Assembly (NCBI GenBank): GCA_016932645.1
Contig: JAFGCL010000077.1
Span: forward strand, 1 to 38,045
Reading direction: 5' to 3'
DNA length: 38,045 bases
DNA from: Dehalococcoidia bacterium
Lineage (GTDB): Bacteria; Chloroflexota; Dehalococcoidia; UBA2247; RBG-13-53-26
A model generated the notes under the pieces. That model was not told the origin of the DNA. It saw nothing but the letters and a program-made list of their open reading frames with translations, and did no database searches. The position numbers and the translations under genes were made by a program. Positions 17,653-25,648 of the stretch are shown here, in pieces. Within the stretch, counting starts at the first letter, position 1. Each line of letters starts with the position of its first letter.

Positions 17653-18839
17653 GGATCGCCTATCTCGACTGCTTCTCCGGCATCAGTGGGAACATGGTCC
17701 TGGGGGCTTTGGTGGACTTGGGGCTGGATTTGGAGAAGGCGCGCGCGGAGCTGGGCAAGCTACCGTTGAGCGGATATGGGATAGAGGTCAGCAAGGTGAC
17801 CAAGCGAGGGATCAGGGCTACATACTTGGATGTCGTCACGGCGCACCCGGATACACCCCGGATGCTCAAGGACATCATAAGCCTGATTGACCGGAGCCGG
17901 CTTGATGAGGGCTTGAAGAGGCATGGTAGAGAGGTATTCGTGCGGTTGGCCGAGGCAGAGGCGAGAGTGCATGACTTGGACATGGAAGCGGTGCACCTCC
18001 ATGAGGTCGGAGCCATCGATACGCTGGTTGACGTATTCGGCACTCTCATAGGGATGAAGGTGCTTGGTATCGAAGAGGTCCGCTGTTCCCCGCTCAATCT
18101 CGGCAGCGGGCTGGCGCAATGCAGCCATGGCTGGTTGCCCGTCCCCGCGCCGATCACCGTGGAGTTGCTGCGCGGCGTGCCGGCTTACACCGGTGAAGCG
18201 AAGGGGGAGTTGACCACACCTACCGGCGCGGCGATCGCCACCGGAATAGCTGCCGGGTTCGGCGACATGCCGCTGATGAGAGTCGAGGGCGTGGGCTATG
18301 GCGCTGGAAAGATGGACCCGGAGGTTCCGAACCTCCTGCGGATTCTTGTGGGCGAGCGTGTTGGGACTGCCAGCGCTCTCTCTACGGAGCGGGTCACGGT
18401 CATAGAGACCAATATCGACGACATGAATCCCCAGTTCTACGACCACATCATGGAGGGCCTGCTGCGGGCTGGCGCTCTGGACGTGTTCTTGACGCCGGTG
18501 CAGATGAAGAAGAACCGCCCCGGGGTGCTTCTCTCGGCTATCGGCCGGAGCGAGAGCACACAGAGCATCGTCGATGTCATGGTGAGAGAAAGCACTACTT
18601 TGGGTGTGAGGATCAGCGAGACGCTGCGTGTCTCTCTTCCGCGCTCCGCCGGTCTGGTCGATACCAGGTTTGGCCAGATCAGGATAAAAGTGGCCCGGAG
18701 AGACGATGGGTCAAGTACTATGAAACCGGAGTATGATGACTGCAAGAAGGCGGCCAGAGAGCACAACGTGTCCCTGGGCTCGGTCTACTCCGAAGTGCAG
18801 AAAGCCTGGGGAGAGTCCGGCGGCACAGGCACGCTTTGA
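17649..18839 (+). CDS. larC: LarC, nickel insertion enzyme for nickel-pincer cofactor
   Basis: A 396-residue LarC encoded as one uninterrupted frame; in Lactobacillus plantarum the gene needs a frameshift to join larC1 and larC2. LarC inserts Ni into the dithiolated pyridinium nucleotide in a CTP-dependent step. Visible blocks: AYLDCFSGISGNMVLGALVDLGL, VHLHEVGAIDTLVDVFGT, CSPLNLGSGL, TPTGAAIATGI and the C-terminal ETNIDDMNPQFYDHIMEGLL with QMKKNRPG. TTG 17649 overlaps the larB stop and gives the canonical N-terminus MRIAYLDCFSG. The track start at 17556 lies inside larB. No lactate racemase (larA) or other NPN-dependent enzyme is nearby. Confidence 0.93.
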   Translation: MRIAYLDCFSGISGNMVLGALVDLGLDLEKARAELGKLPLSGYGIEVSKVTKRGIRATYLDVVTAHPDTPRMLKDIISLIDRSRLDEGLKRHGREVFVRLAEAEARVHDLDMEAVHLHEVGAIDTLVDVFGTLIGMKVLGIEEVRCSPLNLGSGLAQCSHGWLPVPAPITVELLRGVPAYTGEAKGELTTPTGAAIATGIAAGFGDMPLMRVEGVGYGAGKMDPEVPNLLRILVGERVGTASALSTERVTVIETNIDDMNPQFYDHIMEGLLRAGALDVFLTPVQMKKNRPGVLLSAIGRSESTQSIVDVMVRESTTLGVRISETLRVSLPRSAGLVDTRFGQIRIKVARRDDGSSTMKPEYDDCKKAAREHNVSLGSVYSEVQKAWGESGGTGTL

Positions 18840-19045
18840 TACTCTGCTGGTGGGTGCACGATTGCCCCGTCCAAGAAGTGTCAGATTCGAACTCCCAAAT
18901 CCTGAACCCCAGGGTGAGAATCCCAGCCTATTGCCGACAAGGTCCCCTCCCCGGTTTCAGGCATTGGGGCGTTTCTTGTATCCCCGAGACTCAGGGTCAG
19001 GGGTTTGATGCTATCATTGATCCAAGACTGAGCAAGGAGCAGTGA

Positions 19046-20134
19046 ATGTCCGAAGTCTTCTTTCTCGACTATTCAAAAGAAGTGGATGTTCTCCCGGGTA
19101 TTGAGGGGTTGTGCGCTCAATCAGGCATCCTCAAGGGCATATCCAAGGGAGACTCGGTGGCGGTCAAAGTACACATGGGGGAGTTGGGCAACGTCACCTA
19201 CATCCGGCCGGCATTCTTGCGGAAAGTGGTTGATCTGGTTAAGAAGCGCGGTGCCAAGCCGTTTGTCACGGATACGGTGACGCTCTACCCCGGAGCCAGA
19301 AGCAACAAGAAGAGGTATTTATCCACAGCGGCATACAACGGGTTCGTCAAAGAGAGCGTGGGAGCGCCTATTGTAATTGCCGACGGGGACGGCGATGAGG
19401 GTACGCCTGTGGCCTTGGAGGACGTCGTGGGACGATGCGACCTGAGAGAGGTGGAGGTAGCCAGCGGCATCTACGATGCCGACTTCCTGCTGGTGTTGTC
19501 TCATGTGAAGGGACACATGATCACCGGCTTCGGCGGGGCGGTGAAGAACCTGGGAATGGGCTGCGTGGCCAAACGATCCAAGAGAGAGCAGCATAGAGCG
19601 AACCCACCTCTGCTGGACGATTCCAAATGCGATGGATGCGAAGGCTGCCTGGAGGTGTGTCCGGTTGACGCCCTGTCGATGCGCGGTGGCAGGCCCCAAC
19701 GGGACCCGGAGAAATGCATCTACTGCGGTACATGCCTCTTTGCATGCAGCCGCAAGGCCCTTTACTGGGAGCGGAAGAACAAAGAACGGTTCCAGGTGTA
19801 TCTGGCTCATGCTGCTGCGGCGGTGGTGCGTGGATTTGGGCATAGAATCGGGTTCGTCAACTTCGTCCAGGACGTAACGCCACACTGCGACTGCGCCGCG
19901 CCTGCGGGCAGGGTGCTGTTTCCAGACATCGGCATTCTGGCTTCCACTGACCCGGTAGGTTTGGACAAGGCCTCGCTGGACCTGATAGACAGAGCTCGCA
20001 TGATTGGGGTCACAAAGCCCATATCCGGCCCGGACAAGCTGGGGAAGTGGCACCAGGTGGATAGCCTGGTGCAGCTCAGGACGGCGCAGGAATTGGGCAT
20101 GGGCAGCATGGACTACATTCTGTCAAACCTCTAG
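19046..20134 (+). CDS. DUF362 protein with two [4Fe-4S] ferredoxin motifs
   Basis: A 362-residue DUF362 protein. The N-terminal half has VAVKVHMGELGNVTYIRPAF, FVTDTVTLYPGARS, VLSHVKGHMITGFGGAVKNLGMGCV and KREQH, all typical of the family. Two cluster motifs follow at about residues 195-235: CDGCEGCLEVCPVDAL and CIYCGTCLFACSRKAL, both C-x2-C-x2-C-x3-C. The C-terminal part (NFVQDVTPHCDC, FPDIGILASTDPVGLDKASLDLI) completes the fold. ATG 19046 has AAGGAG 6-7 nt upstream. DUF362 proteins are common in anaerobes and their reaction is unknown; electron transfer is inferred. It sits 206 bp after larC, so a link to that operon is not demonstrated. Confidence 0.9.
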   Translation: MSEVFFLDYSKEVDVLPGIEGLCAQSGILKGISKGDSVAVKVHMGELGNVTYIRPAFLRKVVDLVKKRGAKPFVTDTVTLYPGARSNKKRYLSTAAYNGFVKESVGAPIVIADGDGDEGTPVALEDVVGRCDLREVEVASGIYDADFLLVLSHVKGHMITGFGGAVKNLGMGCVAKRSKREQHRANPPLLDDSKCDGCEGCLEVCPVDALSMRGGRPQRDPEKCIYCGTCLFACSRKALYWERKNKERFQVYLAHAAAAVVRGFGHRIGFVNFVQDVTPHCDCAAPAGRVLFPDIGILASTDPVGLDKASLDLIDRARMIGVTKPISGPDKLGKWHQVDSLVQLRTAQELGMGSMDYILSNL

Positions 20135-20187
20135 GCCGCGCTTTCTGAGGGTCGCCAGCCGATGTCCTTGCATGTACGCCCGCCTCG

Positions 20188-20216
20188 TTGACAGGAGTTG
20201 CTCTCAACACTAGTAT
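20188..20216 (+). promoter_or_regulatory. Sigma70-type promoter of degV
   Basis: A perfect TTGACA at 20188-20193, a 17-nt spacer and TAGTAT at 20211-20216. The predicted start near 20223 gives a 36-nt leader to the GTG at 20259. Confidence 0.55.
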
Positions 20217-20258
20217 GATACATAGTAATCCGATGTATGCATCACGCGGGATTCCGGT

Positions 20259-21116
20259 GTGAGGAAGGTGGCCGTTATTGCGGACAGCATTGGCTGCATT
20301 CCGCGGGACCTCGTCGAGACCTTCGGGATCGAGATAGTTGCGCCTAACATCTACTGGGATGGCAGCGTCTACCGTGACTGGCTGGACATCAACCCCGGCC
20401 AGGCGTATGAGTTGCTCCAGAAAGACCCGGAGTCATTCTCCACTGCGGCCCCGTCGCCGGGTGATCTGGCGGATACCTATCGGAAGATCAGCCGGACTGC
20501 TGAGAGTCTGGTTTTCATCACTTTATCCTCCAGGGTCAGTACTCTGCACAATGCAGCTCTTGCCGCTAGAGGGTTGGTGAAGGACGAGTTGCCCGAAACG
20601 AGGATAGAGGTTCTGGATTCACGCACCTGCACAGGTGCGGAGGGCTTTGTGGTGATGGCCGCAGCCCGCGCGGCTTCTGAGGGGAAAGGCCTGGCGGAGA
20701 TCATCGATGAGGCCAAGAGTGTACGCGACCGGGTGGACCTGCTTTTCGTTCTGGACACCGTCCGCCATGCTTACAGGACGGGGCGGATTCCCAGGCTCGC
20801 TTCCCGAGTGGGATCTCTGCTCGATGTGAAACCGGTGATGGGCTGGTGGGACGGAGCGGCACGTTTTAAGGGCATGACCCGAAGCAAAGACAAAGGGATC
20901 GACCAGATCGTTGGCCTGATGCGCAGTCGCGTTCACGGGAAGCGGGTGCATGTTGCCGTTCATCACGCGGATGCGGCTGAGGAGGGAGAGAAGCTGAAGG
21001 AACGCGTGCGCAAGGAGTTCGACTGCGTTGAGTTGTGGCTCACCGAATTCAGCCCGATTATGGGCTATTCTGCCGGCAGAGGAGCTCTGGGCCTTGCATT
21101 CTACGCCGAGAAATGA
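20259..21116 (+). CDS. DegV family fatty-acid-binding protein
   Basis: A 285-residue DegV/FakB protein. It begins VAVIADSIGCIPRDLVETFGIEIVAP, as the family does (TDSxxDLP). The ligand-pocket strand is FSTAAPSPGDLADTYRKI and LVFITLSSRVSTLHNAALAA. Further marks are VLDSRTCTGAEGFVVMAAA, LFVLDTVRHAYRTGRIPR, LDVKPVMGWWDGAARF and the C-terminal FSPIMGYSAGRGALGLAF. FakB proteins bind fatty acids for phosphorylation by FakA; no fakA is in the window, so a kinase partner would be elsewhere. The GTG start has only a weak GGG upstream. Confidence 0.9.
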   Translation: MRKVAVIADSIGCIPRDLVETFGIEIVAPNIYWDGSVYRDWLDINPGQAYELLQKDPESFSTAAPSPGDLADTYRKISRTAESLVFITLSSRVSTLHNAALAARGLVKDELPETRIEVLDSRTCTGAEGFVVMAAARAASEGKGLAEIIDEAKSVRDRVDLLFVLDTVRHAYRTGRIPRLASRVGSLLDVKPVMGWWDGAARFKGMTRSKDKGIDQIVGLMRSRVHGKRVHVAVHHADAAEEGEKLKERVRKEFDCVELWLTEFSPIMGYSAGRGALGLAFYAEK

Positions 21117-21215
21117 GATTCTAGGCAAGTGAATTGCTGGTGTCTTGTTGGGAGAAAGACGGTGAGATCTGTAATGATTCCGGTCTGGATGTGAAGAGAG
21201 AAAAAAGGGGGCGCT

Positions 21216-21548
21216 ATGGAGTATGGGAAGGAACTCTTGAAGGGAAGCACCGAGACGCTACTGCTCTCGCTGCTGCGGGGTCAGCCGATGTATGGCTACC
21301 AGATCATCAGAGAGTTGGAGAGCAGGAGCGGGGGCTACTTTAGATTCAGAGAGGGGACGCTCTATCCGGCGTTGCATCGACTGGAAGCAGCCAGGCTGGT
21401 GGAGGGGAGTTGGCGGAAGCTCCCGTCAGGCAAGGAAAGGCGGTACTACCAACTGACGGACAAAGGTCTGAGTTTGCTGGAAGTGAAGGTAGTCGAGTGG
21501 CAGGGTTTCTCATCAGCGGTAAATCTGATCATGGAGCCCGCCAGCTAG
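21216..21548 (+). CDS. PadR family transcriptional regulator
   Basis: A 110-residue PadR winged-helix regulator: LLKGSTETLLLSLLRGQPMYGYQI is the DNA-binding start, followed by FREGTLYPALHRLEAARLV and the wing SGKERRYYQLTDKG. It is a small subfamily-2 member with a short C-terminal helix. ATG 21216 follows AAAAAAGGGGG. The next gene begins 15 bp later and encodes a HAAS-domain membrane protein, a frequent PadR partner. PadR proteins are ligand-responsive repressors, often of their own operon; the signal is unknown. Confidence 0.93.
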   Translation: MEYGKELLKGSTETLLLSLLRGQPMYGYQIIRELESRSGGYFRFREGTLYPALHRLEAARLVEGSWRKLPSGKERRYYQLTDKGLSLLEVKVVEWQGFSSAVNLIMEPAS

Positions 21549-21562
21549 GGGAAAGTTCAGAG

Positions 21563-22525
21563 ATGTCGGGCGAAGTCAAGAGCTCTCTCAATGCTCTCCG
21601 GCTGCAACTGAAGCTGGATCCTTCTTCGGAGAAGGAAATCCTGACTGAACTGTACGACCATTTCGAGGACCGGGTCGGGGAACTGCAGGAATCTGGACTC
21701 TCTGAAGAGGAAGCGATTGCTATAGCGTCGCAGGAGTTCGGGCCGTCAAACAAGGTGGCTGAGGAACTGAACGAGGTGCACAGCATCAGCAACTGGCCAC
21801 AGGCGGTCATGGCGGCGTTGCCCCACGTGCTCTTCGGGCTTCTCTTTGCCTTCCGCCAGTGGACCAATGCCTTCTGGCTGTCGATCATCATCATATCCGT
21901 GTTTGGTGCTGTGGCCTACGGATGGAAGCACAATAAGCCGACCTGGTTCTTCACGTGGTTGGGCTATGCGCTTGCTCCGTTTCTGGTCGTCGGCTTGGTG
22001 CTCCTCGACAAAGCGCTGGGCGCAGCGGACCTGTCCAGCTCCTGGTGGCTGTGGGCTTCCGTCGTGGTCTACTTCTCGATAGTGGCGGCAATATGCACCA
22101 TAATTCTGGTGCATACATGGAGACGGGATTGGCTGCTTGGGTCGTTGTCGACCCTGCCGTTCCTGGCTGTGATCGGATGGGTTCTCACAGATCGGTGGAA
22201 CAATGGCCTCATACAGGGTGGCGGGTTTCTCCACGGCCTTGAGCCGTGGATAGCTCTGAGTTTCCTGGCGTTGGCTGGCATAGTGATCATTTTCACCCGG
22301 CTGAAGAAACGCTGGTTGAGGGTTGGCGTCCTGCTGGTGGCCGCGCTTGTCATTCTCACCATGATGGCATCCGCCAGCGGCAGGAGTGTGAACTTGGCCA
22401 ATCTGGTAGTTCTGGCCATCATTGCTCTGGTCATTATCCTCGGCCCGGCCCTCGTGGACCGGCGGCTGGGTCCCCGGGAACAGGACGGCTGGGCGGGTTC
22501 CTGGGAGCGGCACTCCCGCGAGTAG
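21563..22525 (+). CDS. HAAS-domain (permease-prefix) integral membrane protein
   Basis: A 320-residue membrane protein. The cytoplasmic N-terminus carries a HAAS-type helical domain, LDPSSEKEILTELYDHFEDRV then GLSEEEAIAIASQEFG, that is typical of proteins encoded next to PadR regulators. From about residue 75 on there are roughly eight hydrophobic helices, for example VMAALPHVLFGLLFAF, FWLSIIIISVFGAVAYG, WIALSFLALAGIVIIF and LLVAALVILTMMASA. ATG 21563 follows the PadR stop by 14 bp with GGGGAAAG upstream; the track start at 21410 is inside padR. No transport or enzymatic motif is visible. The HAAS domain is thought to sense or couple to the PadR partner, which is an inference here. Confidence 0.82.
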   Translation: MSGEVKSSLNALRLQLKLDPSSEKEILTELYDHFEDRVGELQESGLSEEEAIAIASQEFGPSNKVAEELNEVHSISNWPQAVMAALPHVLFGLLFAFRQWTNAFWLSIIIISVFGAVAYGWKHNKPTWFFTWLGYALAPFLVVGLVLLDKALGAADLSSSWWLWASVVVYFSIVAAICTIILVHTWRRDWLLGSLSTLPFLAVIGWVLTDRWNNGLIQGGGFLHGLEPWIALSFLALAGIVIIFTRLKKRWLRVGVLLVAALVILTMMASASGRSVNLANLVVLAIIALVIILGPALVDRRLGPREQDGWAGSWERHSRE

Positions 22526-22561
22526 CGGCGAGAGGCGCAGAGCGGCAAATCAGGGATTCTA

Positions 22562-23248
22562 ATGCTAAGCAACATTCTGTGGATCATCGGCGCGTACCTG
22601 TACGGTGCGGTACCGGTGGTCTATCTCATCGGGCGGCTGAGGGGCGTGGATCTCTCTAAAGAAGAGGACATGCATATCAGCCTTTGGCGGAAGGTCGGCC
22701 GCGTCGAAGGGTTTTTCGGCATTCTCTGGGACGTGGTCAAGGGCGCGATCGCTGTGCTGGTGGTCGACCGAGGCTTCCACCTGGAGGACTGGGTGGTGGC
22801 CGGGGTGGGAGTGGCGGTGATCCTGGGGGAGATGTGGTCGGTGTTTCTCAAGTTGCGCGGTGAGAAATCCAATACCACCGGTATGGGCATGGCGGCTGCG
22901 CTGGTCTACCAGGCCATCCCGTTTATTCTGGTGCCGATCGTGATTGGGGCCGGCATCCGGACGATTCCCCGGTTCTTTCGCCGGGGTCAGAGCATGGATG
23001 AGCGCATGGAGTTGGGCGGCCCCCCCAGCCTTAGCCTGCCGCTGGGGATGTTCTTCGGCTTCGCCCTGTTCCCGCTGGGGTGCTGGGTGATGGATGCGGG
23101 GTGGTGGAGGATCGGAGCAGGGATCGCTCTCTTCGCGCTGATCGTGACCAAGCGGTTGACCGACGGGCTGACCGAAGACATCAAGAAGGAAGGCCTCAAG
23201 GCCGGTATTCTGGTGAACCGCATGCTCTTCGACCGCAGTCACATCTAG
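22562..23248 (+). CDS. Divergent PlsY-like membrane protein (glycerol-3-phosphate acyltransferase family)
   Basis: A 228-residue membrane protein with the PlsY fold layout. The N-terminus AYLYGAVPVVYLIGRLRGVDLSKEEDMH matches PlsY motif 1 (GSxPxxYLxxRxxGxDLR). The middle helix FFGILWDVVKGAIAVLVVD matches the DxxKG segment that follows motif 2. However, motif 2 itself (GSGNxGATN in true enzymes) is replaced by ISLWRKVGRVEG, and motif 3 (GHxxPxxxxFxGGKG) by LGEMWSVFLKLRGEKSNTTGMG. It is also slightly long, with a C-terminal ITKRLTDGL-like end. It may not be an acyl-phosphate:G3P acyltransferase, or may use another acceptor. It lies 36 bp after the HAAS gene. Confidence 0.7.
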   Translation: MLSNILWIIGAYLYGAVPVVYLIGRLRGVDLSKEEDMHISLWRKVGRVEGFFGILWDVVKGAIAVLVVDRGFHLEDWVVAGVGVAVILGEMWSVFLKLRGEKSNTTGMGMAAALVYQAIPFILVPIVIGAGIRTIPRFFRRGQSMDERMELGGPPSLSLPLGMFFGFALFPLGCWVMDAGWWRIGAGIALFALIVTKRLTDGLTEDIKKEGLKAGILVNRMLFDRSHI

Positions 23249-23320
23249 GCGGCTTCTCTGTTAGGCCTCATCTGAAATCGACGTCATCTTCCGCTCGTTT
23301 CAAAACCTATCGGAATGCCA

Positions 23321-23326
23321 TATAAT
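23321..23326 (+). promoter_or_regulatory. -10 box of the P-loop kinase gene, probably leaderless
   Basis: A perfect TATAAT ends 5 nt before ATG 23332 and 8 nt before ATG 23335, so the transcript would begin at or within the start codon. The -35 position (TTTCAA at 23298) is weak. No Shine-Dalgarno is present. Confidence 0.5.
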
Positions 23327-23331
23327 TGGCC

Positions 23332-23922
23332 ATGATGAAGGCGACCCGTCTGGCTGACGATGTCGGCGTGCTGAAGCAGAGCCTGCCCCCGCTGCCGGAG
23401 CCCGTGGCCCATCCGGCTCTCATCGTCGTGAGCGGCCTGCCCGGCACGGGCAAGTCCTACTTCTGCCGCAAGCTGGCGGAGAGAATCGACCTGGTCATCC
23501 TGGAGAGCGACAGCCTGCGCAAGCTGCTGTTTCCCGCTCCTTCGTACAGCAAAGAGGAGAGTATACAGCTCTTCCGGGCCTGCCACGGGCTGGTCGAGGA
23601 ACTGCTGAGGAAAGGGATCAGCGTGGCGCTCGATGCCACCAATCTTGAAGAGCACAACAGGGAGCAGCTCTACCATATCGCGGACCAGTCCGGCGCAAAG
23701 CTGATTATCGTGCGCATAGAGGCGCCGCCGGAGTTGGTGCAGCAGCGGCTGGAGGGACGTGCGAGGAGGGTGGATCAGTCGGACCATTCAGAGGCGGACT
23801 GGGATGTGTACAGCAAGATGAAGCCGACGGTTCAAAAGATCAACCGCAACCACTTTGCCGTTGATAGCTCCAGGGACATTGCCCCAGTCATCGACAAGAT
23901 CGTACGTCTGGTGAACCGGTAG
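23332..23922 (+). CDS. P-loop AAA-type kinase (zeta toxin / polynucleotide-kinase-like)
   Basis: A soluble protein of 196 residues. The Walker A motif LIVVSGLPGTGKSYFCRKLAE is at about 35-42, and ILESDSLRKLLFP follows as the substrate-side acidic segment. VALDATNLEEHNREQLYHIA and LIIVRIEAPPELVQQRLEGR are typical of the AAA_33 kinase family that includes polynucleotide kinase 5' domains and gluconate-kinase-like proteins. The substrate is unknown. No antitoxin gene is adjacent, so a toxin role is not supported. ATG 23332 or 23335 is preferred to the TTG used in the track because the -10 box overlaps the TTG. Confidence 0.8.
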   Translation: MMKATRLADDVGVLKQSLPPLPEPVAHPALIVVSGLPGTGKSYFCRKLAERIDLVILESDSLRKLLFPAPSYSKEESIQLFRACHGLVEELLRKGISVALDATNLEEHNREQLYHIADQSGAKLIIVRIEAPPELVQQRLEGRARRVDQSDHSEADWDVYSKMKPTVQKINRNHFAVDSSRDIAPVIDKIVRLVNR

Positions 23923-23939
23923 TATGTGCAACAAGTCAT

Positions 23940-24075
23940 TTGGCTTGGCACCCTCGCCCGGACCCTCTCCCATCAAGGGAGAGGAAATCTCATGCCCACC
24001 GGGGCGTGCAGAGGGGCGCAGCTCCTCTGCGTCTCTCCTTTCCCCCTTTGCTAAAGGGGGACCGAGGGGGATTGG
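23940..24075. repeat. Hairpin repeat cluster, including copy 2 of the dispersed repeat
   Basis: The intergenic sequence holds three inverted repeats: CTCTCCC-atcaa-GGGAGAG near 23966-23984, AGAGG-ggcgcagct-CCTCT near 24010-24028 and CCCCCTTT-gct-AAAGGGGG near 24043-24061, followed by accgaGGGGG. The 24003-24075 part matches the order of elements at 5165-5245. These look like REP-like elements and may also end transcription from the upstream kinase gene. Confidence 0.65.
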
Positions 24076-24115
24076 CTAAGGCGAACAACCAAAAGGAAAA
24101 GAGAGGAGACCGGAA

Positions 24116-25618
24116 CTGGAAATCAAGGTAGTTATCGGCGATTGCACCAAAGTAGAGGCTGACGCCGTCATCGTCAACCTGTTCGAAGGCGTGACCCAGC
24201 CGGGGGGTGCGACGGGGGTGGTCGACAAGGCGCTCGACGGCGCGATTACCCAGCTCATTGCCGCCGGCGAGATCAAAGGGAAGTCAGGGGAATTGACGCT
24301 GGTTCACAGCCTGGGCAAGATACCGGCCAAACGCGTGGTAGTGGCTGGCTTGGGGAAGCAGGCGCAGTTCAACGTCGATTCCATCCGGCGCGTGAGCGCC
24401 GAGGCCAGCCGCTTTGCCCGGAGCAAAGCGGCCAGGAGGGTGGCTACTATTGTGCACGGGGGTGGGGTGGGCGGCGTCGAGCCGGACAGGGCGGCACAGG
24501 CTATCACCGAGGGCGCGATCCTGGGGCTGTACCGGTTCCGCAGGCACATGTCCAAGGAACCGGATAATGGTGATATCCAGGAGCTTCTCATTGTCGAGAG
24601 AGACGAAGCCAAGCGTGCACAGTTAGAGAAGGGGCGTGATGTCGGCAGCGTGGTGGCGGAAGCGGTCGTCTTTGCCCGCGATATGATCAACGAGCCGGCC
24701 AACTTCATGACGCCCAGCATTATGGCTGACATTGCCCGAAACCTCGCTAGTGAATGCGGGATGGAGCTGACGGTGCTGGAGCGTCCGCAGATGAAGGAAA
24801 TGGGGATGGGCGGGCTGCTGGGCGTGTCACAGGGCAGCCATCAAGATCCCAAGTTCATTGTCTTGTCCTACAAGGGTGATGCAGGGTCACCGAAGACGGT
24901 GGGTCTGATTGGCAAGGGCATCACTTTCGACTCCGGCGGCATTTCGCTGAAGCCGTCTGAGGACATGGGCGAGATGAAGGGTGATATGGCTGGCGGCGCT
25001 ACGGTCATGGCTGTCATGCGGGCGGTGGGGAGGCTGAAGCCGAAGATCAATGTGACGGCTGTCATCCCGGCAACCGAGAACCTGCCGGGCGGCAGCGCTC
25101 TGAAGCCGGGCGACGTCATTAAAGCCATGAATGGGAAGACCATCGAGATCATCAGCACCGATGCTGAAGGGAGGCTGATCCTGGCCGACGCCCTCTCGTA
25201 TGCGGTGAAGAACGGTCTGTCTCCGGCAGTGGACGTAGCGACTTTGACCGGTGCGGTCCGGGTGGCGCTGGGGGATGTGACGGTGGGCGTGTTCAGCAAC
25301 AATGATGAGTTATCGAAGAAGGTGATGGTGGCGGCGGCCGAGGTCGGTGAGCGAATGTGGCAGATGCCGATGTTTGAGGAGTACAAGGAGCAGTACAAGA
25401 GTGACGTGGCAGACGTCAAGAACACCGGGGGAAGGTACGGAGGCGCCATAACGGCGGCCCAGTTCGTTGGCGAGTTTGCGGGTGATACCCCCTGGGTTCA
25501 TCTGGACATAGCCGGCACATCTCTGTCCAAGAAAGAGAAAGGTTACGTCGTGAAAGGCGCTACCGGGGTTACGGTGCGCACACTGGTCAATCTAATCGTG
25601 AATCTGGAGGCGGAATAG
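24116..25618 (+). CDS. pepA: Leucyl (cytosol) aminopeptidase, M17 family
   Basis: A 500-residue M17 aminopeptidase, a two-metal enzyme that removes N-terminal residues from peptides in the cytosol. The N-terminal macro-like domain begins LEIKVVIGDCTKVEADAVIVN. The catalytic domain shows IGKGITFDSGGISLKPS (metal-binding Lys and Asp), MKGDMAGGATVM and STDAEGRLILADALSYA, and ends with PWVHLDIAGTS. The track starts at GTG 24191 and so loses about 25 residues of the first domain. An in-frame TAA at 24077 leaves CTG 24116 as the only plausible upstream start, and it has AGAGGAG at 7 nt. The first domain is more divergent than the catalytic one, as usual in M17. Confidence 0.93.
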   Translation: MEIKVVIGDCTKVEADAVIVNLFEGVTQPGGATGVVDKALDGAITQLIAAGEIKGKSGELTLVHSLGKIPAKRVVVAGLGKQAQFNVDSIRRVSAEASRFARSKAARRVATIVHGGGVGGVEPDRAAQAITEGAILGLYRFRRHMSKEPDNGDIQELLIVERDEAKRAQLEKGRDVGSVVAEAVVFARDMINEPANFMTPSIMADIARNLASECGMELTVLERPQMKEMGMGGLLGVSQGSHQDPKFIVLSYKGDAGSPKTVGLIGKGITFDSGGISLKPSEDMGEMKGDMAGGATVMAVMRAVGRLKPKINVTAVIPATENLPGGSALKPGDVIKAMNGKTIEIISTDAEGRLILADALSYAVKNGLSPAVDVATLTGAVRVALGDVTVGVFSNNDELSKKVMVAAAEVGERMWQMPMFEEYKEQYKSDVADVKNTGGRYGGAITAAQFVGEFAGDTPWVHLDIAGTSLSKKEKGYVVKGATGVTVRTLVNLIVNLEAE

Positions 25619-25648
25619 CGCAGTGTTGTTAGTTTGGAGGTGGTGATC

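Noticed and set aside
17556-18839. LarC split by a frameshift as in Lactobacillus
   Set aside because: A single frame runs from TTG 17649 to 18839 and covers both halves of the protein.
18882-18897. GGGAGTTCGAATC on the minus strand, resembling a tRNA T-arm
   Set aside because: The 3' half of the stem does not pair and no acceptor, D or anticodon arm could be found around it.
23332-23922. Zeta-type toxin of a toxin-antitoxin pair
   Set aside because: No small antitoxin ORF is adjacent, and the protein fits housekeeping AAA_33 kinases just as well.
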